Source: Ecdyonurus torrentis | Lineage: Eukaryota; Arthropoda; Insecta; Ephemeroptera; Heptageniidae | Reading direction: 5' to 3' | Assembly (NCBI GenBank): GCA_949318235.1 | Contig: OX439128.1 | Location: 56,028,009 to 56,092,008, forward strand | Length of the DNA: 64,000 nucleotides | Part shown: piece by piece, positions 1 through 15,000 of the stretch | Layout of the letters: each line of letters starts with the position of its first letter | How positions within the stretch are numbered: position 1 is the first letter of the stretch | Notes under the pieces: generated by a model | What the model saw: only the letters and a program-made list of their open reading frames with translations | What the model was told of the DNA's origin: nothing | Database searches by the model: none | Position numbers and translations under genes: made by a program

Positions 1-3000
1 GAGATAGAAAGTTGCGCTTTTGAAATAAAGTGATGCAAAACGCTCTATAGTTTTAAATTCACCTCTAGAAACAAATTTGAGAAAAATAATTTTTCCAAAA
101 AAATTGTGTTTTTCAGTTTCTGAAAACGATTTGTCATGATATCTCAGAAACTAATAATGCTACAGACTTACGGTTTGAACTGAAATGTATCACTTTGAAA
201 TGTCTTATGAAAAGTTTATAACACTTAAGTCGCAAAAAATAAAACTTTCTCAGTTTTTGAGAATTTTCGAATTTTCTTACCGATGTCTAAAGCATTGTAG
301 CCCATATGAAGAAAAAAAAGTTTGTAACTCGAGTTTTAATTGAGTTGGAAAGTTGTGGTTTTGAAATAAAGTGATGCAAAACGCTCTATAGTTTTAAATT
401 CACCTCTATAAACAAATTTGAGAAAAATAATTTTTCCAAAAAAATTGTGTTTTTCAGTTTCTGAAAACGATTTTTCATGATATCTCAGAAACTAATAATG
501 CTACAGACTTACGGTTTGAACTGAAATGTATCACTTTGAAATGTCTAACGAAAAGTTTATTACACTTTAGTCGCAAAAAATAAAACTTTCTCAGTTTTTG
601 AGAATTCTCGTATTTTCTTACCGAAGTCTATAGCATTGTAGCCCATATGAAGAAAAAAAAAGTTTGTAACTCGAGTTCCAATTGAGATAGAAAGTTGCGG
701 TTTTGAAATAAAGTGATGCAAAACGCTCTATAGTTTTAAATTCACCTCTAGAAACAAATTTGAGAAAAATAATTTTTCCAAAAAAATTGTGTTTTTCAGT
801 TTCTGAAAACGATTTTTCATGATATCTCAGAAACTAATAATGCTACAGACTTACGGTTTGAACTGAAATGTATCACTTTGAAATGTCTAACGAAAAGTTT
901 ATTTCACTTTAGTCGCAAAAAATAAAACTTTCTCAGTTTTTGAGAATTCTCGTATTTTCTTACCGAAGTCTATAGCATTGTAGCCCATATGAAGAAAAAA
1001 AAAGTTTGTAACTCGAGTTCCAATTGAGATAGAAAGTTGCGGTTTTGAAATAAAGTGATGCAAAACGCTCTATAGTTTTAAATTCACCTCTATAAACAAA
1101 TTTGAGAAAAATAATTTTTCCAAAAAAATTGTGTTTTTCAGTTTCTGAAAACGATTTTTCATGATATCTCAGAAACTAATAATGCTACAGACTTACGGTT
1201 TGAACTGAAATGTATCACTTTGAAATGTCTAACGAAAAGTTTATTACACTTTAGTCGCAAAAAATAAAACTTTCTCAGTTTTTGAGAATTCTCGTATTTT
1301 CTTACCGAAGTCTATAGCATTGTAGCCCATATGAAGAAAAAAAAAGTTTGTAACTCGAGTTCCAATTGAGATAGAAAGTTGCGGTTTTGAAATAAAGTGA
1401 TGCAAAACGCTCTATAGTTTTAAATTCACCTCTAGAAACAAATTTGAGAAAAATAATTTTTCCAAAAAAATTGTGTTTTTCAGTTTCTAAAAACGATTTG
1501 TCATTATATCTCAGAAACTAATAATGCTACAGACTTACGGTTTGAACTGAAATGTATCACTTTGAAATGTCTAACGAAAAGTTTATTACACTTTAGTCGC
1601 AAAAAATAAAACTTTCTCAGTTTTTGAGAATTTTCGTATTTTCTTACCGAAGTCTATAGCATTGTAGCCCATATGAAGAAAAAAAAAGTTTGTTTCTCGA
1701 GTTCCAATTGAGATAGAAAGTTGCGGTTTTGAAATAAAGTGATGCAAAACGCTCTATAGTTTTAAATTCACCTCTAGAAACAAATTTGAGAAAAAAATAT
1801 TTCGAAAAAAATTGTGTTTTTCAGTTTCTGAAAACGATTTGTCATGATATCTCAGAAACTAATAATGCTACAGACTTACGGTTTGAACTGAAATGTATCA
1901 CTTTGAAATGTCTTATGAAAAGTTTATAACACTTTAGTCGCAAAAACTAAAACTTTCTCAGTTTTTGAGAATTTTCGAATTTTCTTACCGAAGTCTATAG
2001 CATTGTAGCCCATATGAAGAAAAAAAAAGTTTGTAACTCGAGTTCTAATTGAGATGTAAAGTTGTGGTTTTGAAATAAAGTGATGCAAAACGCTCTATAG
2101 TACTAAATTCACCTCTAGAAACAAAATTGAGAAAAATAATTTTTCCAAAAAAATTGTGTTTTTCAGATTCTGAAAACGATTTTTGATGATATCTCAGAAA
2201 CTAATAATGCTACAGACTTACGGTTTGAACTGAAATGTATCACTTTAAAATGTCTAACGAAAAGTTTATTACACTTTAGTCGCAAAAAATAAAACTTTCT
2301 CAGTTTTTGAGAATTCTCGTATTTTCTTACCGAAGTCTATAGCATTGTAGCCCATATGAAGAAAAAAAAAGTTTGTAACTCGAGTTCCAATTGAGATAGA
2401 AAGTTGCGGTTTTGAAATAAAGTGATGCAAAACGCTCTATAGTTTTAAATTCACCTCTAGAAACAAATTTGAGAAAAATAATTTTTCCAAAAAAATTGTG
2501 TTTTTCAGTTTCTGAAAACGATTTGTCATGATATCTCAGAAACTAATAATGCTACAGACTTACGGTTTGAACTGAAATGTATCACTTTGAAATGTCTTAT
2601 GAAAAGTTTATAACACTTAAGTCGCAAAAAATAAAACTTTCTCAGTTTTTGAGAATTTTCGAATTTTCTTACCGATGTCTAAAGCATTGTAGCCCATATG
2701 AAGAAAAAAAAGTTTGTAACTCGAGTTTTAATTGAGTTGGAAAGTTGTGGTTTTGAAATAAAGTGATGCAAAACGCTCTATAGTTTTAAATTCACCTCTA
2801 TAAACAAATGTGAGAAAAATAATTTTTCCAAAAAAATTGTGTTTTTCAGTTTCTGAAAACGATTTTTCATGATATCTCAGAAACTAATAATGCTACAGAC
2901 TTACGGTTTGAACTGAAATGTATCACTTTGAAATGTCTAACGAAAAGTTTATTACACTTTAGTCGCAAAAAATAAAACTTTCTCAGTTTTTGAGAATTCT

Positions 3001-6000
3001 CGTATTTTCTTACCGAAGTCTATAGCATTGTAGCCCATATGAAGAAAAAAAAAGTTTGTAACTCGAGTTCCAATTGAGATAGAAAGTTGCGGTTTTGAAA
3101 TAAAGTGATGCAAAACGCTCTATAGTTTTAAATTCACCTCTAGAAACAAATTTGAGAAAAATAATTTTTCCAAAAAAATTGTGTTTTTCAGTTTCTGAAA
3201 ACGATTTTTCATGATATCTCAGAAACTAATAATGCTACAGACTTACGGTTTGAACTGAAATGTATCACTTTGAAATGTCTAACGAAAAGTTTATTACACT
3301 TTAGTCGCAAAAAATAAAACTTTCTCAGTTTTTGAGAATTCTCGTATTTTCTTACCGAAGTCTATAGCATTGTAGCCCATATGAAGAAAAAAAAAGTTTG
3401 TAACTCGAGTTCCAATTGAGATAGAAAGTTGCGGTTTTGAAATAAAGTGATGCAAAACGCTCTATAGTTTTAAATTCACCTCTATAAACAAATTTGAGAA
3501 AAATAATTTTTCCAAAAAAATTGTGTTTTTCAGTTTCTGAAAACGATTTTTCATGATATCTCAGAAACTAATAATGCTACAGACTTACGGTTTGAACTGA
3601 AATGTATCACTTTGAAATGTCTAACGAAAAGTTTATTACACTTTAGTCGCAAAAAATAAAACTTTCTCAGTTTTTGAGAATTCTCGTATTTTCTTACCGA
3701 AGTCTATAGCATTGTAGCCCATATGAAGAAAAAAAAAGTTTGTAACTCGAGTTCCAATTGAGATAGAAAGTTGCGGTTTTGAAATAAAGTGATGCAAAAC
3801 GCTCTATAGTTTTAAATTCACCTCTAGAAACAAATTTGAGAAAAATAATTTTTCCAAAAAAATTGTGTTTTTCAGTTTCTAAAAACGATTTGTCATTATA
3901 TCTCAGAAACTAATAATGCTACAGACTTACGGTTTGAACTGAAATGTATCACTTTGAAATGTCTTATGAAAAGTTTATAACACTTTAGTCGCAAAAAGTA
4001 AAACTTTCTCAGTTTTTGAGAATTTTCGAATTTTCTTACCGAAGTCTATAGCATTGTAGCCCATATGAAGAAAAAAAAAGTTTGTAACTCGAGTTCTAAT
4101 TGAGATGTAAAGTTGTGGTTTTGAAATAAAGTGATGCAAAACGCTCTATAGTACTAAATTCACCTCTAGAAACAAAATTGAGAAAAAAAATATTTCGAAA
4201 AAAATTGTGTTTTTCAGATTCTGAAAACGATTTTTGATGATATCTCAGTAACTAATAATGCTACAGACTTACGGTTTGAACTGAAATGTATCACTTTGAA
4301 ATGTCCAACGAAAAGTTTATTACATTTTAGTAGCAAAAAATAAAACTTTCTCAGTTTTTGAGAATTTTCGTATTTTCTTACCGAAGTCTATAGCATTGTA
4401 GTTCATATGAAGAAGAAAAAAGTTTGTAACTCGAATTCCAATTGAGATAGAAAGTTGCGGTTTTGAAATAAAGTGATGCAAAACGCTCTATAGTTTTAAA
4501 TTCACCTCTAGAAACAAATTTGAGAAAAATAATTTTTCCAAAAAAATTGTGTTTTTCAGTTTCTGAAAACGATTTTTCATGATATCTCAGAAACTAATAA
4601 TGCTACAGACTTACGGTTTGAACTGAAATGTATCACTTTGAAATGTCTTATGAAAAGTTTATAACACTTTAGTCGCAAAAAATAAACATTTCTCAGTTTT
4701 TGAGAATTTTCGAATTTTCTTACCGATGTCTATAGCATTGTAGCTCATATGAAGAAAAAAAAGTTTGTAACTCGAGTTTTCATTGAGATGGAAAGTTGTG
4801 GTTTTGAAATAAAGTGATGCAAAACGCTCTATAGTACTAAATTCACCTCTAGAAACAAAATTGAGAAAAAAATATTTCGAAAAAAATTGTGTTTTTCAGA
4901 TTCTGAAAACGATTTTTGATGATATCTCAGAAACTAATAATGCTACAGACTTACGGTTTGAACTGAAATGTATCACTTTGAAATGTCCAACGAAAAGTTT
5001 ATTACATTTTAGTAGCAAAAAATAAAACTTTCTCAGTGTTTGAGAATTTTCGTATTTTCTTACCGAAGTCTATAGCATTGTAGTTCATATGAAGAAGAAA
5101 AAAGTTTGTAACTCGAATTCCAATTGAGATAGAAAGTTGCGGTTTTGAAATAAAGTGATGCAAAACGCTCTATAGTTTTAAATTCACCTCTAGAAACAAA
5201 TTTGAGAAAAATAATTTTTCCAAAAAAATTGTGTTTTTCAGTTTCTGAAAACGATTTTTCATGATATCTCAGAAACTAATAATGCTACAGACTTACGGTT
5301 TGAACTGAAATGTATCACTTTGAAATGTCTAACGAAAAGTTTATTACACTTTAGTCGCAAAAAATAAAACTTTCTCAGTTTTTGAGAATTCTCGTATTTT
5401 CTTACCGAAGTCTATAGCATTGTAGCCCATATGAAGAAAAAAAAAGTTTGTAACTCGAGTTCCAATTGAGATAGAAAGTTGCGGTTTTGAAATAAAGTGA
5501 TGCAAAACGCTCTATAGTTTTAAATTCACCTCTAGAAACAAATTTGAGAAAAATAATTTTTCCAAAAAAATTGTGTTTTTCAGTTTCTAAAAACGATTTG
5601 TCATTATATCTCAGAAACTAATAATGCTACAGACTTACGGTTTGAACTGAAATGTATCACTTTGAAATGTCTTATGAAAAGTTTATAACACTTTAGTCGC
5701 AAAAAGTAAAACTTTCTCAGTTTTTGAGAATTTTCGAATTTTCTTACCGAAGTCTATAGCATTGTAGCCCATATGAAGAAAAAAAAAGTTTGTAACTCGA
5801 GTTCTAATTGAGATGTAAAGTTGTGGTTTTGAAATAAAGTGATGCAAAACGCTCTATAGTACTAAATTCACCTCTAGAAACAAAATTGAGAAAAAAAATA
5901 TTTCGAAAAAAATTGTGTTTTTCAGATTCTGAAAACGATTTTTGATGATATCTCAGTAACTAATAATGCTACAGACTTACGGTTTGAACTGAAATGTATC

Positions 6001-9000
6001 ACTTTGAAATGTCCAACGAAAAGTTTATTACATTTTAGTAGCAAAAAATAAAACTTTCTCAGTTTTTGAGAATTTTCGTATTTTCTTACCGAAGTCTATA
6101 GCATTGTAGTTCATATGAAGAAGAAAAAAGTTTGTAACTCGAATTCCAATTGAGATAGAAAGTTGCGGTTTTGAAATAAAGTGATGCAAAACGCTCTATA
6201 GTTTTAAATTCACCTCTAGAAACAAATTTGAGAAAAATAATTTTTCCAAAAAAATTGTGTTTTTCAGTTTCTGAAAACGATTTTTCATGATATCTCAGAA
6301 ACTAATAATGCTACAGACTTACGGTTTGAACTGAAATGTATCACTTTGAAATGTCTTATGAAAAGTTTATAACACTTTAGTCGCAAAAAATAAACATTTC
6401 TCAGTTTTTGAGAATTTTCGAATTTTCTTACCGATGTCTATAGCATTGTAGCTCATATGAAGAAAAAAAAGTTTGTAACTCGAGTTTTCATTGAGATGGA
6501 AAGTTGTGGTTTTGAAATAAAGTGATGCAAAACGCTCTATAGTACTAAATTCACCTCTAGAAACAAAATTGAGAAAAAAATATTTCGAAAAAAATTGTGT
6601 TTTTCAGATTCTGAAAACGATTTTTGATGATATCTCAGAAACTAATAATGCTACAGACTTACGGTTTGAACTGAAATGTATCACTTTGAAATGTCTTATG
6701 AAAAGTTTATAACACTTAAGTCGCAAAAAATAAAACTTTCTCAGTTTTTGAGAATTTTTGTATTTTCTTACCGAAGTCTATAGCATTGTAGCCCATATGA
6801 AGAAAAAAAAAGTTTGTAACTCGAGTTCCAATTGAGATAGAAAGTTGCGGTTTTGAAATAAAGTGATGCAAAACGCTCTATAGTTTTAAATTCACCTCTA
6901 GAAACAAATTTGAGAAAAATAATTTTTCCAAAAAAATTGTGTTTTTCAGTTTCTGAAAACGATTTTTCATGATATCTCAGAAACTAATAATGCTACAGAC
7001 TTACGGTTTGAACTGAAATGTATCACTTTGAAATGTCTTATGAAAAGTTTATAACACTTTAGTCGCAAAAACTAAACATTTCTCAGTTTTTGAGAATTTT
7101 CGAATTTTCTTACCGATGTCTATAGCATTGTAGCTCATATAAAGAAAAAAAAGTTTGTAACTCGAGTATTAATTGAGATGGAAAGTTGTGGTTTTGAAAT
7201 AAAGTGATGCAAAACGCTCTATAGTACTAAATTCACCTCTAGAAACAAAATTGAGAAAAAAAATATTTCGAAAAAAATTGTGTTTTTCAGATTCTGAAAA
7301 CGATTTTTGATGATATCTCAGAAACTAATAATGCTACAGACCTACGGTTGGAACTGAAGTGTATCACTTTGAAATGTCTAACGAAAAATTTATTACACTT
7401 TAGTCGCAAAAAATAAAATTTTCTCAGTTTTTGAGAATTTTCGTATTTTCTTACCGATGTCTATAGCATTGTATCCCATATGAAGAAAAAAAAAGTTTGT
7501 AACTCGAGTTCCAATTAAGATAGAAAGTTGCGGTTTTGAAATAAAGTGATGCAAAACGCTCTATAGTTTTAAATTCACCTCTAGAAACAAATTTGAGAAA
7601 AATAATTTTTCCAAAAAAATTGTGTTTTTTAGTTTCTGAAAACGATTTTTAATGATATCTCAGAAACTAATAATGCTACAGACTTATGGTTTAAACTGAA
7701 ATGTATCACTTTGAAATGTCTTATGAAAAGTTTATAACACTTTAGTCGCAAAAACTAAAACTTTCTTAATTTGAGAATTTTCGAATTTTCTTACCGAAGT
7801 CTATAGCATTGTAGCCCATACGAAGAAAAAAAAAGTTTGTAACTCGAGTTCTAATTGAGATGTAAAGTTGTGGTTTTGAAATAAAGTGATGCAAAACGCT
7901 CTATAGTACTAATTTCACCTCTAGAAACAAAATTGAGAAAAAAAATATTTCGAAAAAAATTGTGTTTTTCAGATTCTAAAAACGATTTTTGATGATATCT
8001 CAGAAACTAATAATGCTACAGACTTACGGTTTGAACTGAAATGTATCACTTTGAAATGTCCAACGAAAAGTTTATTACATTTTAGTAGCAAAAAATAAAA
8101 CTTTCTCAGTTTTTGAGAATTTTCGTATTTTCTTACCGAAGTCTATAGCATTGTAGTTCATATGAAGAAGAAAAAAGTTTGTAACTCGAATTCCAATTGA
8201 GATAGAAAGTTGCGGTTTTGAAATAAAGTGATGCAAAACGCTCTATAGTTTTAAATTCACCTCTAGAAACAAATTTGAGAAAAATAATTTTTCCAAAAAA
8301 ATTGTGTTTTTCAGTTTCTGAAAACGATTTTTTATGATATCTCAGAAACTAATAATGCTACAGACTTACGCTTTGAACTGAAATGTATCACTTTGAAATG
8401 TCTTATGAAAAGTTTATAACACTTTAGTCGCAAAAAATAAAACTTTCTCAGTTTTTGAGAATTTTTGTATTTTCTTACCGAAGTCTATAGCATTGTAGCC
8501 CATATGAAGAAAAAAAAAGTTTGTAACTCGAGTTCCAATTGAGATAGAAAGTTGCGGTTTTGAAATAAAATGATGCAAAACGCTCTATAGTTTTAAATTC
8601 ACCTCTAGAAACAAATTTGAGAAAAATAATTTTTCCAAAAAAATTGTGTTTTTCAGTTTCTGAAAACGATTTTTCATGATATCTCAGAATCTAATAATGC
8701 TACAGACTTACGGTTTGAACTGAAATGTATCACTTTGAAATGTCTTATGAAAAGTTTATAACACTTTAGTCGCAAAAACTAAACATTTCTCAGTTTTTGA
8801 GAATTTTCGAATTTTCTTACCGAAGTTTATAGCATTGTAGCCCATATGAAGAAAAAAAAAGTTTGTAACTCGAGTTCTAATTGAGATGTAAAGTTGTGGT
8901 TTTGAAATAAAGTGATGCAAAACGCTCTATAGTACTAAATTCACCTCTAGAAACAAAATTGAGAAAAAAAATATTTCGAAAAAAGTTGTGTTTTTCAGAT

Positions 9001-12000
9001 TCTGAAAACGATTTTTGATGATATCTCAGAAACTAATAATGCTACAGACCTACGGTTTGAACTGAAGTGTATCACTTTGAAATGTCTAACGAAAAATTTT
9101 TTACACTTTAGTCGCAAAAAATAAAATTTTCTCAGTTTTTGAGAATTTTCGTATTTTCTTACCGATGTCTATAGCATTGTATCCCATATGAAGAAAAAAA
9201 AAGTTTGTAACTCGAGTTCCAATTAAGATAGAAAGTTGCGGTTTTGAAATAAAGTGATGCAAAACGCTCTATAGTTTTAAATTCACCTCTAGAAACAAAT
9301 TTGAGAAAAATAATTTTTCCAAAAAAATTGTGTTTTTCAGTTTCTGAAAACGATTTTTGATGATATCTCAGAAACTAATAATGCTACAGACTTATGGTTT
9401 AAACTGAAATGTATCACTTTGAAATGTCTTATGAAAAGTTTATAACACTTTAGTCGCAAAAACTAAAACTTTCTTAATTTGAGAATTTTCGAATTTTCTT
9501 ACCGAAGTCTATAGCATTGTAGCCCATATGAAGAAAAAAAAAGTTTGTAACTCGAGTTCTAATTGAGATGTAAAGTTGTGGTTTTGAAATAAAGTGATGC
9601 AAAACGCTCTATAGTACTAAATTCACCTCTAGAAACAAAATTGAGAAAAAAAATATTTCGAAAAAAATTGTGTTTTTCAGATTCTGAAAACGATTTTTGA
9701 TGATATCTCAGAAACTAATAATGCTACAGACTTACGGTTTGAACTGAAATGTATCACTTTGATATGTCCAACGAAAAGTTTATTACATTTTAGTAGCAAA
9801 AAATAAAACTTTCTCAGTTTTTGAGAATTTTCGTATTTTCTTACCGAAGTCTATAGCATTGTAGTTCATATGAAGAAAAAAAAAGTTTGTAACTCGAATT
9901 CCAATTGAGATAAAAAGTTGCGGTTTTGAAATAAAGTAATGCAAAACGCTCTATAGTTTTAAATTCACCTCTAGAAACAAATTTGAGAAAAATAATTTTT
10001 CCAAAAAAATTGTGTTTTTCAGTTTCTGAAAACGATTTGTCATGATATCTCAGAAACTAATAATGCTACAGACTTATGGTTTAAACTGAAATGTATCACT
10101 TTGAAATGTCTTATGAAAAGTTTATAACACTTTAGTCGCAAAAACTAAAACTTTCTTAATTTGAGAATTTTCGAATTTTCTTACCGAAGTCTATAGCATT
10201 GTAGCCCATATGAAGAAAAAAAAAGTTTGTAACTCGAGTTCTAATTGAGATGTAAAGTTGTGGTTTTGAAATAAAGTGATGCAAAACGCTCTATAGTACT
10301 AAATTCACCTCTAGAAACAAAATTGAGAAAAAAAAAATTCCAAAAAAAGTGTGTTTTTCAGTTTCTGAAAACGATTTTTCATGATATCTCAGAAACTAAT
10401 AATGCTACAGACTTACGGTTTGAACTGAAATGTATCACTTTGAAATGTCTTATGAAAAGTTTATAACACTTTAGTCGCAAAAAATAAAACTTTCTCAGTT
10501 TTTGAGAATTTTTGTATTTTCTTACCGAAGTCTATAGCATTGTAGCCCATATGAAGAAAAAAAAAGTTTGTAACTCGAGTTCCAATTGAGATAGAAAGTT
10601 GCGGTTTTGAAATAAAGTGATGCAAAACGCTCTATAGTTTTAAATTCACCTCTAGAAACAAATTTGAGAAAAATAATTTTTCCAAAAAAATTGTGTTTTT
10701 CATTTTCTGAAAACGATTTTTCATGATATCTCAGAAACTAATAATGCTACAAACTTACGGTTTGAACTGAAATGTATCACTTTGAAATGTCTTATGAAAA
10801 GTTTATAACACTTTAGTCGCAAAAACTAAAACTTTCTCAGTTTTTGAGAATTTTCGAATTTTCTTACCGATGTCTATAGCATTGTAGCCCATATGAAGAA
10901 AAAAAAGTATGTAACTCGAGTTTTCATTGAGATGGAAAGTTGTGGTTTTGAAATAAAGTGATGCAAAACGCTCTATAGTACTAAATTCACCTCTAGAAAC
11001 AAAATTGAGAAAAAAAATATTTCGAAAAAAATTGTGTTTTTCAGATTCTGAAAACGATTTTTGATGATATCTCAGAAACTAATAATGCTACAGACTTACG
11101 GTTTGAACTGAAATGTATCACTTTGAAATGTCCAACGAAAAGTTTATTATATTTTAGTAGCAAAAAATAAAACTTTCTCAGTTTTTGAGAATTTTCGTAT
11201 TTTCTTACCGAAGTCTATAGCATTGTAGTTCATATGAAGAAAAAAAAAGTTTGTAACTCGAATTCCAATTGAGATAGAAAGATGCGGTTTTGAAATAAAG
11301 TGATGCAAAACGCTCTATAGTTTTAAATTCACCTCTAGAAACAAATTTGAGAAAAATAATTTTTCCAAAAAAATTGTGTATTTCAGTTTCTGAAAAGGAT
11401 TTGTCATTATATCTCAGAAACTAATAATGCTACAGACTTACGGTTTGAACTGAAATGTATCACTTTGAAATGTCTTATAAAAAGTTTATAACACTTAAGT
11501 CGCAAAAAATAAAACTTTCTCAGTTTTTGAGAATTTTCGAATTTTCTTACCGATGTCTATAGCATTGTAGCCCATATGAAGAAAAAAAAGTTTGTAATTC
11601 GAGTTTTAATTGAGATGGAAAGTTGTGGTTTTGAAATAAAGTGATGCAAAACGCTCTATAGTACTAAATTCGTCTCTAGAAACAAAAGGACTTACCGATG
11701 TCTATAGCATTGTAGCCCATATGAAGAAAAAAAAGTTTGTAATTCGAGTTTTAATTGAGATGGAAAGTTGTGGTTTTGAAATAAAGTGATGCAAAACGCT
11801 CTATAGTACTAAATTCACCTCTAGAAACAAAATTGAGAAAAAAAATATTTCGAAAAAAATTGTGTTTTTCAGATTCTGAAAACGATTTTTGATGATATCT
11901 CAGAAACTAATAATGCTACAGACTTACGGTTTGAACTGAAATGTATCACTTTGAAATGTCTAACGAAAAGTTTATTACACTTTAGTCGCAAAAAATAAAA

Positions 12001-15000
12001 CTTTCTCAGTTTTTGAGAATTCTCGTATTTTCTTACCGAAGTCTATAGCATTGTAGCCCATATGAAGAAAAAAAAAGTTTGTAACTCGAGTTCCAATTGA
12101 GATAGAAAGTTGCGGTTTTGAAATAAAGTGATGCAAAACGCTCTATAGTTTTAAATTCACCTCTAGAAACAAATTTGAGAAAAATAATTTTTCCAAAAAA
12201 ATTGTGTTTTTCAGTTTCTGAAAACGATTTGTCATGATATCTCAGAAACTAATAATGCTACAGACTTACGGTTTGAACTGAAATGTATCACTTTGAAATG
12301 TCTTATGAAAAGTTTATAACACTTTAGTCGCAAAAAATAAAACTTTCTCAGTTTTTGAGAATTTTCGTACTTTCTTACCGAAGTCTATAGCATTGTAGCC
12401 CATATGAAGAAAAAAAAAGTTTGTAACTCGAGTTCCAATTGAGATAGAAAGTTGTGGTTTTGAAAAAAAGTGATGCAAAACGCTCTATAGTACTAAATTC
12501 ACCTCTAGAAACAAAATTGAGAAAAAAAATATTTCGAAAAAAATTGTGTTTTTCAGATTCTGAAAACGATTTTTGATGATATCTCAGAAACTAATAATGC
12601 TACAGACTTACGGTTTGAACTGAAATGTATCACTTTAAAATGTCTAACGAAAAGTTTATTACACTTTAGTCGCAAAAAATAAAACTTTCTCAGTTTTTGA
12701 GAATTCTCGTATTTTCTTACCGAAGTCTATAGCATTGTAGCCCATATGAAGAAAAAAAAAGTTTGTAACTCGAGTTCCAATTGAGATAGAAAGTTGCGGT
12801 TTTGAAATAAAGTGATGCAAAACGCTCTATAGTTTTAAATTTACCTCTAGAAACAAATTTGAGAAAAATAATTTTTCCAAAAAAATTGTGTTTTTCAGTT
12901 TCTGAAAACGATTTGTCATGATATCTCAGAAACTAATAATGCTACAGACTTACGGTTTGAACTGAAATGTATCACTTTGAAATGTCTTATGAAAAGTTTA
13001 TAACACTTAAGTCGCAAAAAATAAAACTTTCTCAGTTTTTGAGAATTTTCGAATTTTCTTACCGATGTCTAAAGCATTGTAGCCCATATGAAGAAAAAAA
13101 GTTTGTAACTCGAGTTTTAATTGAGTTGGAAAGTTGTGGTTTTGAAATAAAGTGATGCAAAACGCTCTATAGTTTTAAATTCACCTCTATAAACAAATTT
13201 GAGAAAAATAATTTTTCCAAAAAAATTGTGTTTTTCAGTTTCTGAAAACGATTTTTCATGATATCTCAGAAACTAATAATGCTACAGACTTACGGTTTGA
13301 ACTGAAATGTATCACTTTGAAATGTCTAACGAAAAGTTTATTACACTTTAGTCGCAAAAAATAAAACTTTCTCAGTTTTTGAGAATTCTCGTATTTTCTT
13401 ACCGAAGTCTATAGCATTGTAGCCCATATGAAGAAAAAAAAAGTTTGTAACTCGAGTTCCAATTGAGATAGAAAGTTGCGGTTTTGAAATAAAGTGATGC
13501 AAAACGCTCTATAGTTTTAAATTCACCTCTAGAAACAAATTTGAGAAAAATAATTTTTCCAAAAAAATTGTGTTTTTCAGTTTCTGAAAACGATTTGTCA
13601 TGATATCTCAGAAACTAATAATGCTACAGACTTACGGTTTGAACTGAAATGTATCACTTTGAAATGTCTAACGAAAAGTTTATTACACTTTAGTCGCAAA
13701 AAATAAAACTTTCTCAGTTTTTGAGAATTCTCGTATTTTCTTACCGAAGTCTATAGCATTGTAGCCCATATGAAGAAAAAAAAAGTTTGTAACTCGAGTT
13801 CCAATTGAGATAGAAAGTTGCGGTTTTGAAATAAAGTGATGCAAAACGCTCTATAGTTTTAAATTCACCTCTATAAACAAATTTGAGAAAAATAATTTTT
13901 CCAAAAAAATTGTGTTTTTCAGTTTCTGAAAACGATTTTTCATGATATCTCAGAAACTAATAATGCTACAGACTTACGGTTTGAACTGAAATGTATCACT
14001 TTGAAATGTCTAACGAAAAGTTTATTACACTTTAGTCGCAAAAAATAAAACTTTCTCAGTTTTTGAGAATTCTCGTATTTTCTTACCGAAGTCTATAGCA
14101 TTGTAGCCCATATGAAGAAAAAAAAAGTTTGTAACTCGAGTTCCAATTGAGATAGAAAGTTGCGGTTTTGAAATAAAGTGATGCAAAACGCTCTATAGTT
14201 TTAAATTCACCTCTAGAAACAAATTTGAGAAAAATAATTTTTCCAAAAAAATTGTGTTTTTCAGTTTCTAAAAACAATTTGTCATTATATCTCAGAAACT
14301 AATAATGCTACAGACTTACGGTTTGAACTGAAATGTATCACTTTGAAATGTCTAACGAAAAGTTTATTACACTTTAGTCGCAAAAAATAAAACTTTCTCA
14401 GTTTTTGAGAATTTTCGTATTTTCTTACCGAAGTCTATAGCATTGTAGACCATATGAAGAAAAAAAAAGTTTGTTTCTCGAGTTCCAATTGAGATAGAAA
14501 GTTGCGGTTTTGAAATAAAGTGATGCAAAACGCTCGATAGTTTTAAATTCACCTCTAGAAACAAATTTGAGAAAAATAATTTTTCCAAAAAAATTGTGTT
14601 TTTCAGTTTCTGAAAACGATTTTTCATGATATCTCAGAAACTAATAATGCTACAGACTTACGGTTTGAACTGAAATGTATCACTTTGAAATGTCTTATGA
14701 AAAGTTTATAACACTTTAGTCGCAAAAAATAAAACTTTCTCAGTTTTTGAGAATTTTCGAATTTTCTTACCGAAGTCTATAGCATTGTAGCCCATATGAA
14801 GAAAAAAAAAGTTTGTAACTCGAGTTCTAATTGAGATGTAAAGTTGTGGTTTTGAAATAAAGTGATGCAAAACGCTCTATAGTACTAAATTCACCTCTAG
14901 AAACAAAATTGAGAAAAAAAATATTTCGAAAAAAATTGTGTTTTTCAGATTCTGAAAACGATTTTTGATGATATCTCAGTAACTAATAATGCTACAGACT

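Noticed and set aside
12967..14627. Short open frames in the A array (12,967-13,155 plus; 14,083-14,277 and 14,367-14,627 minus)
   Set aside because: They exist only where A-run lengths happen to keep the frame open. Neighbouring, nearly identical units are closed.
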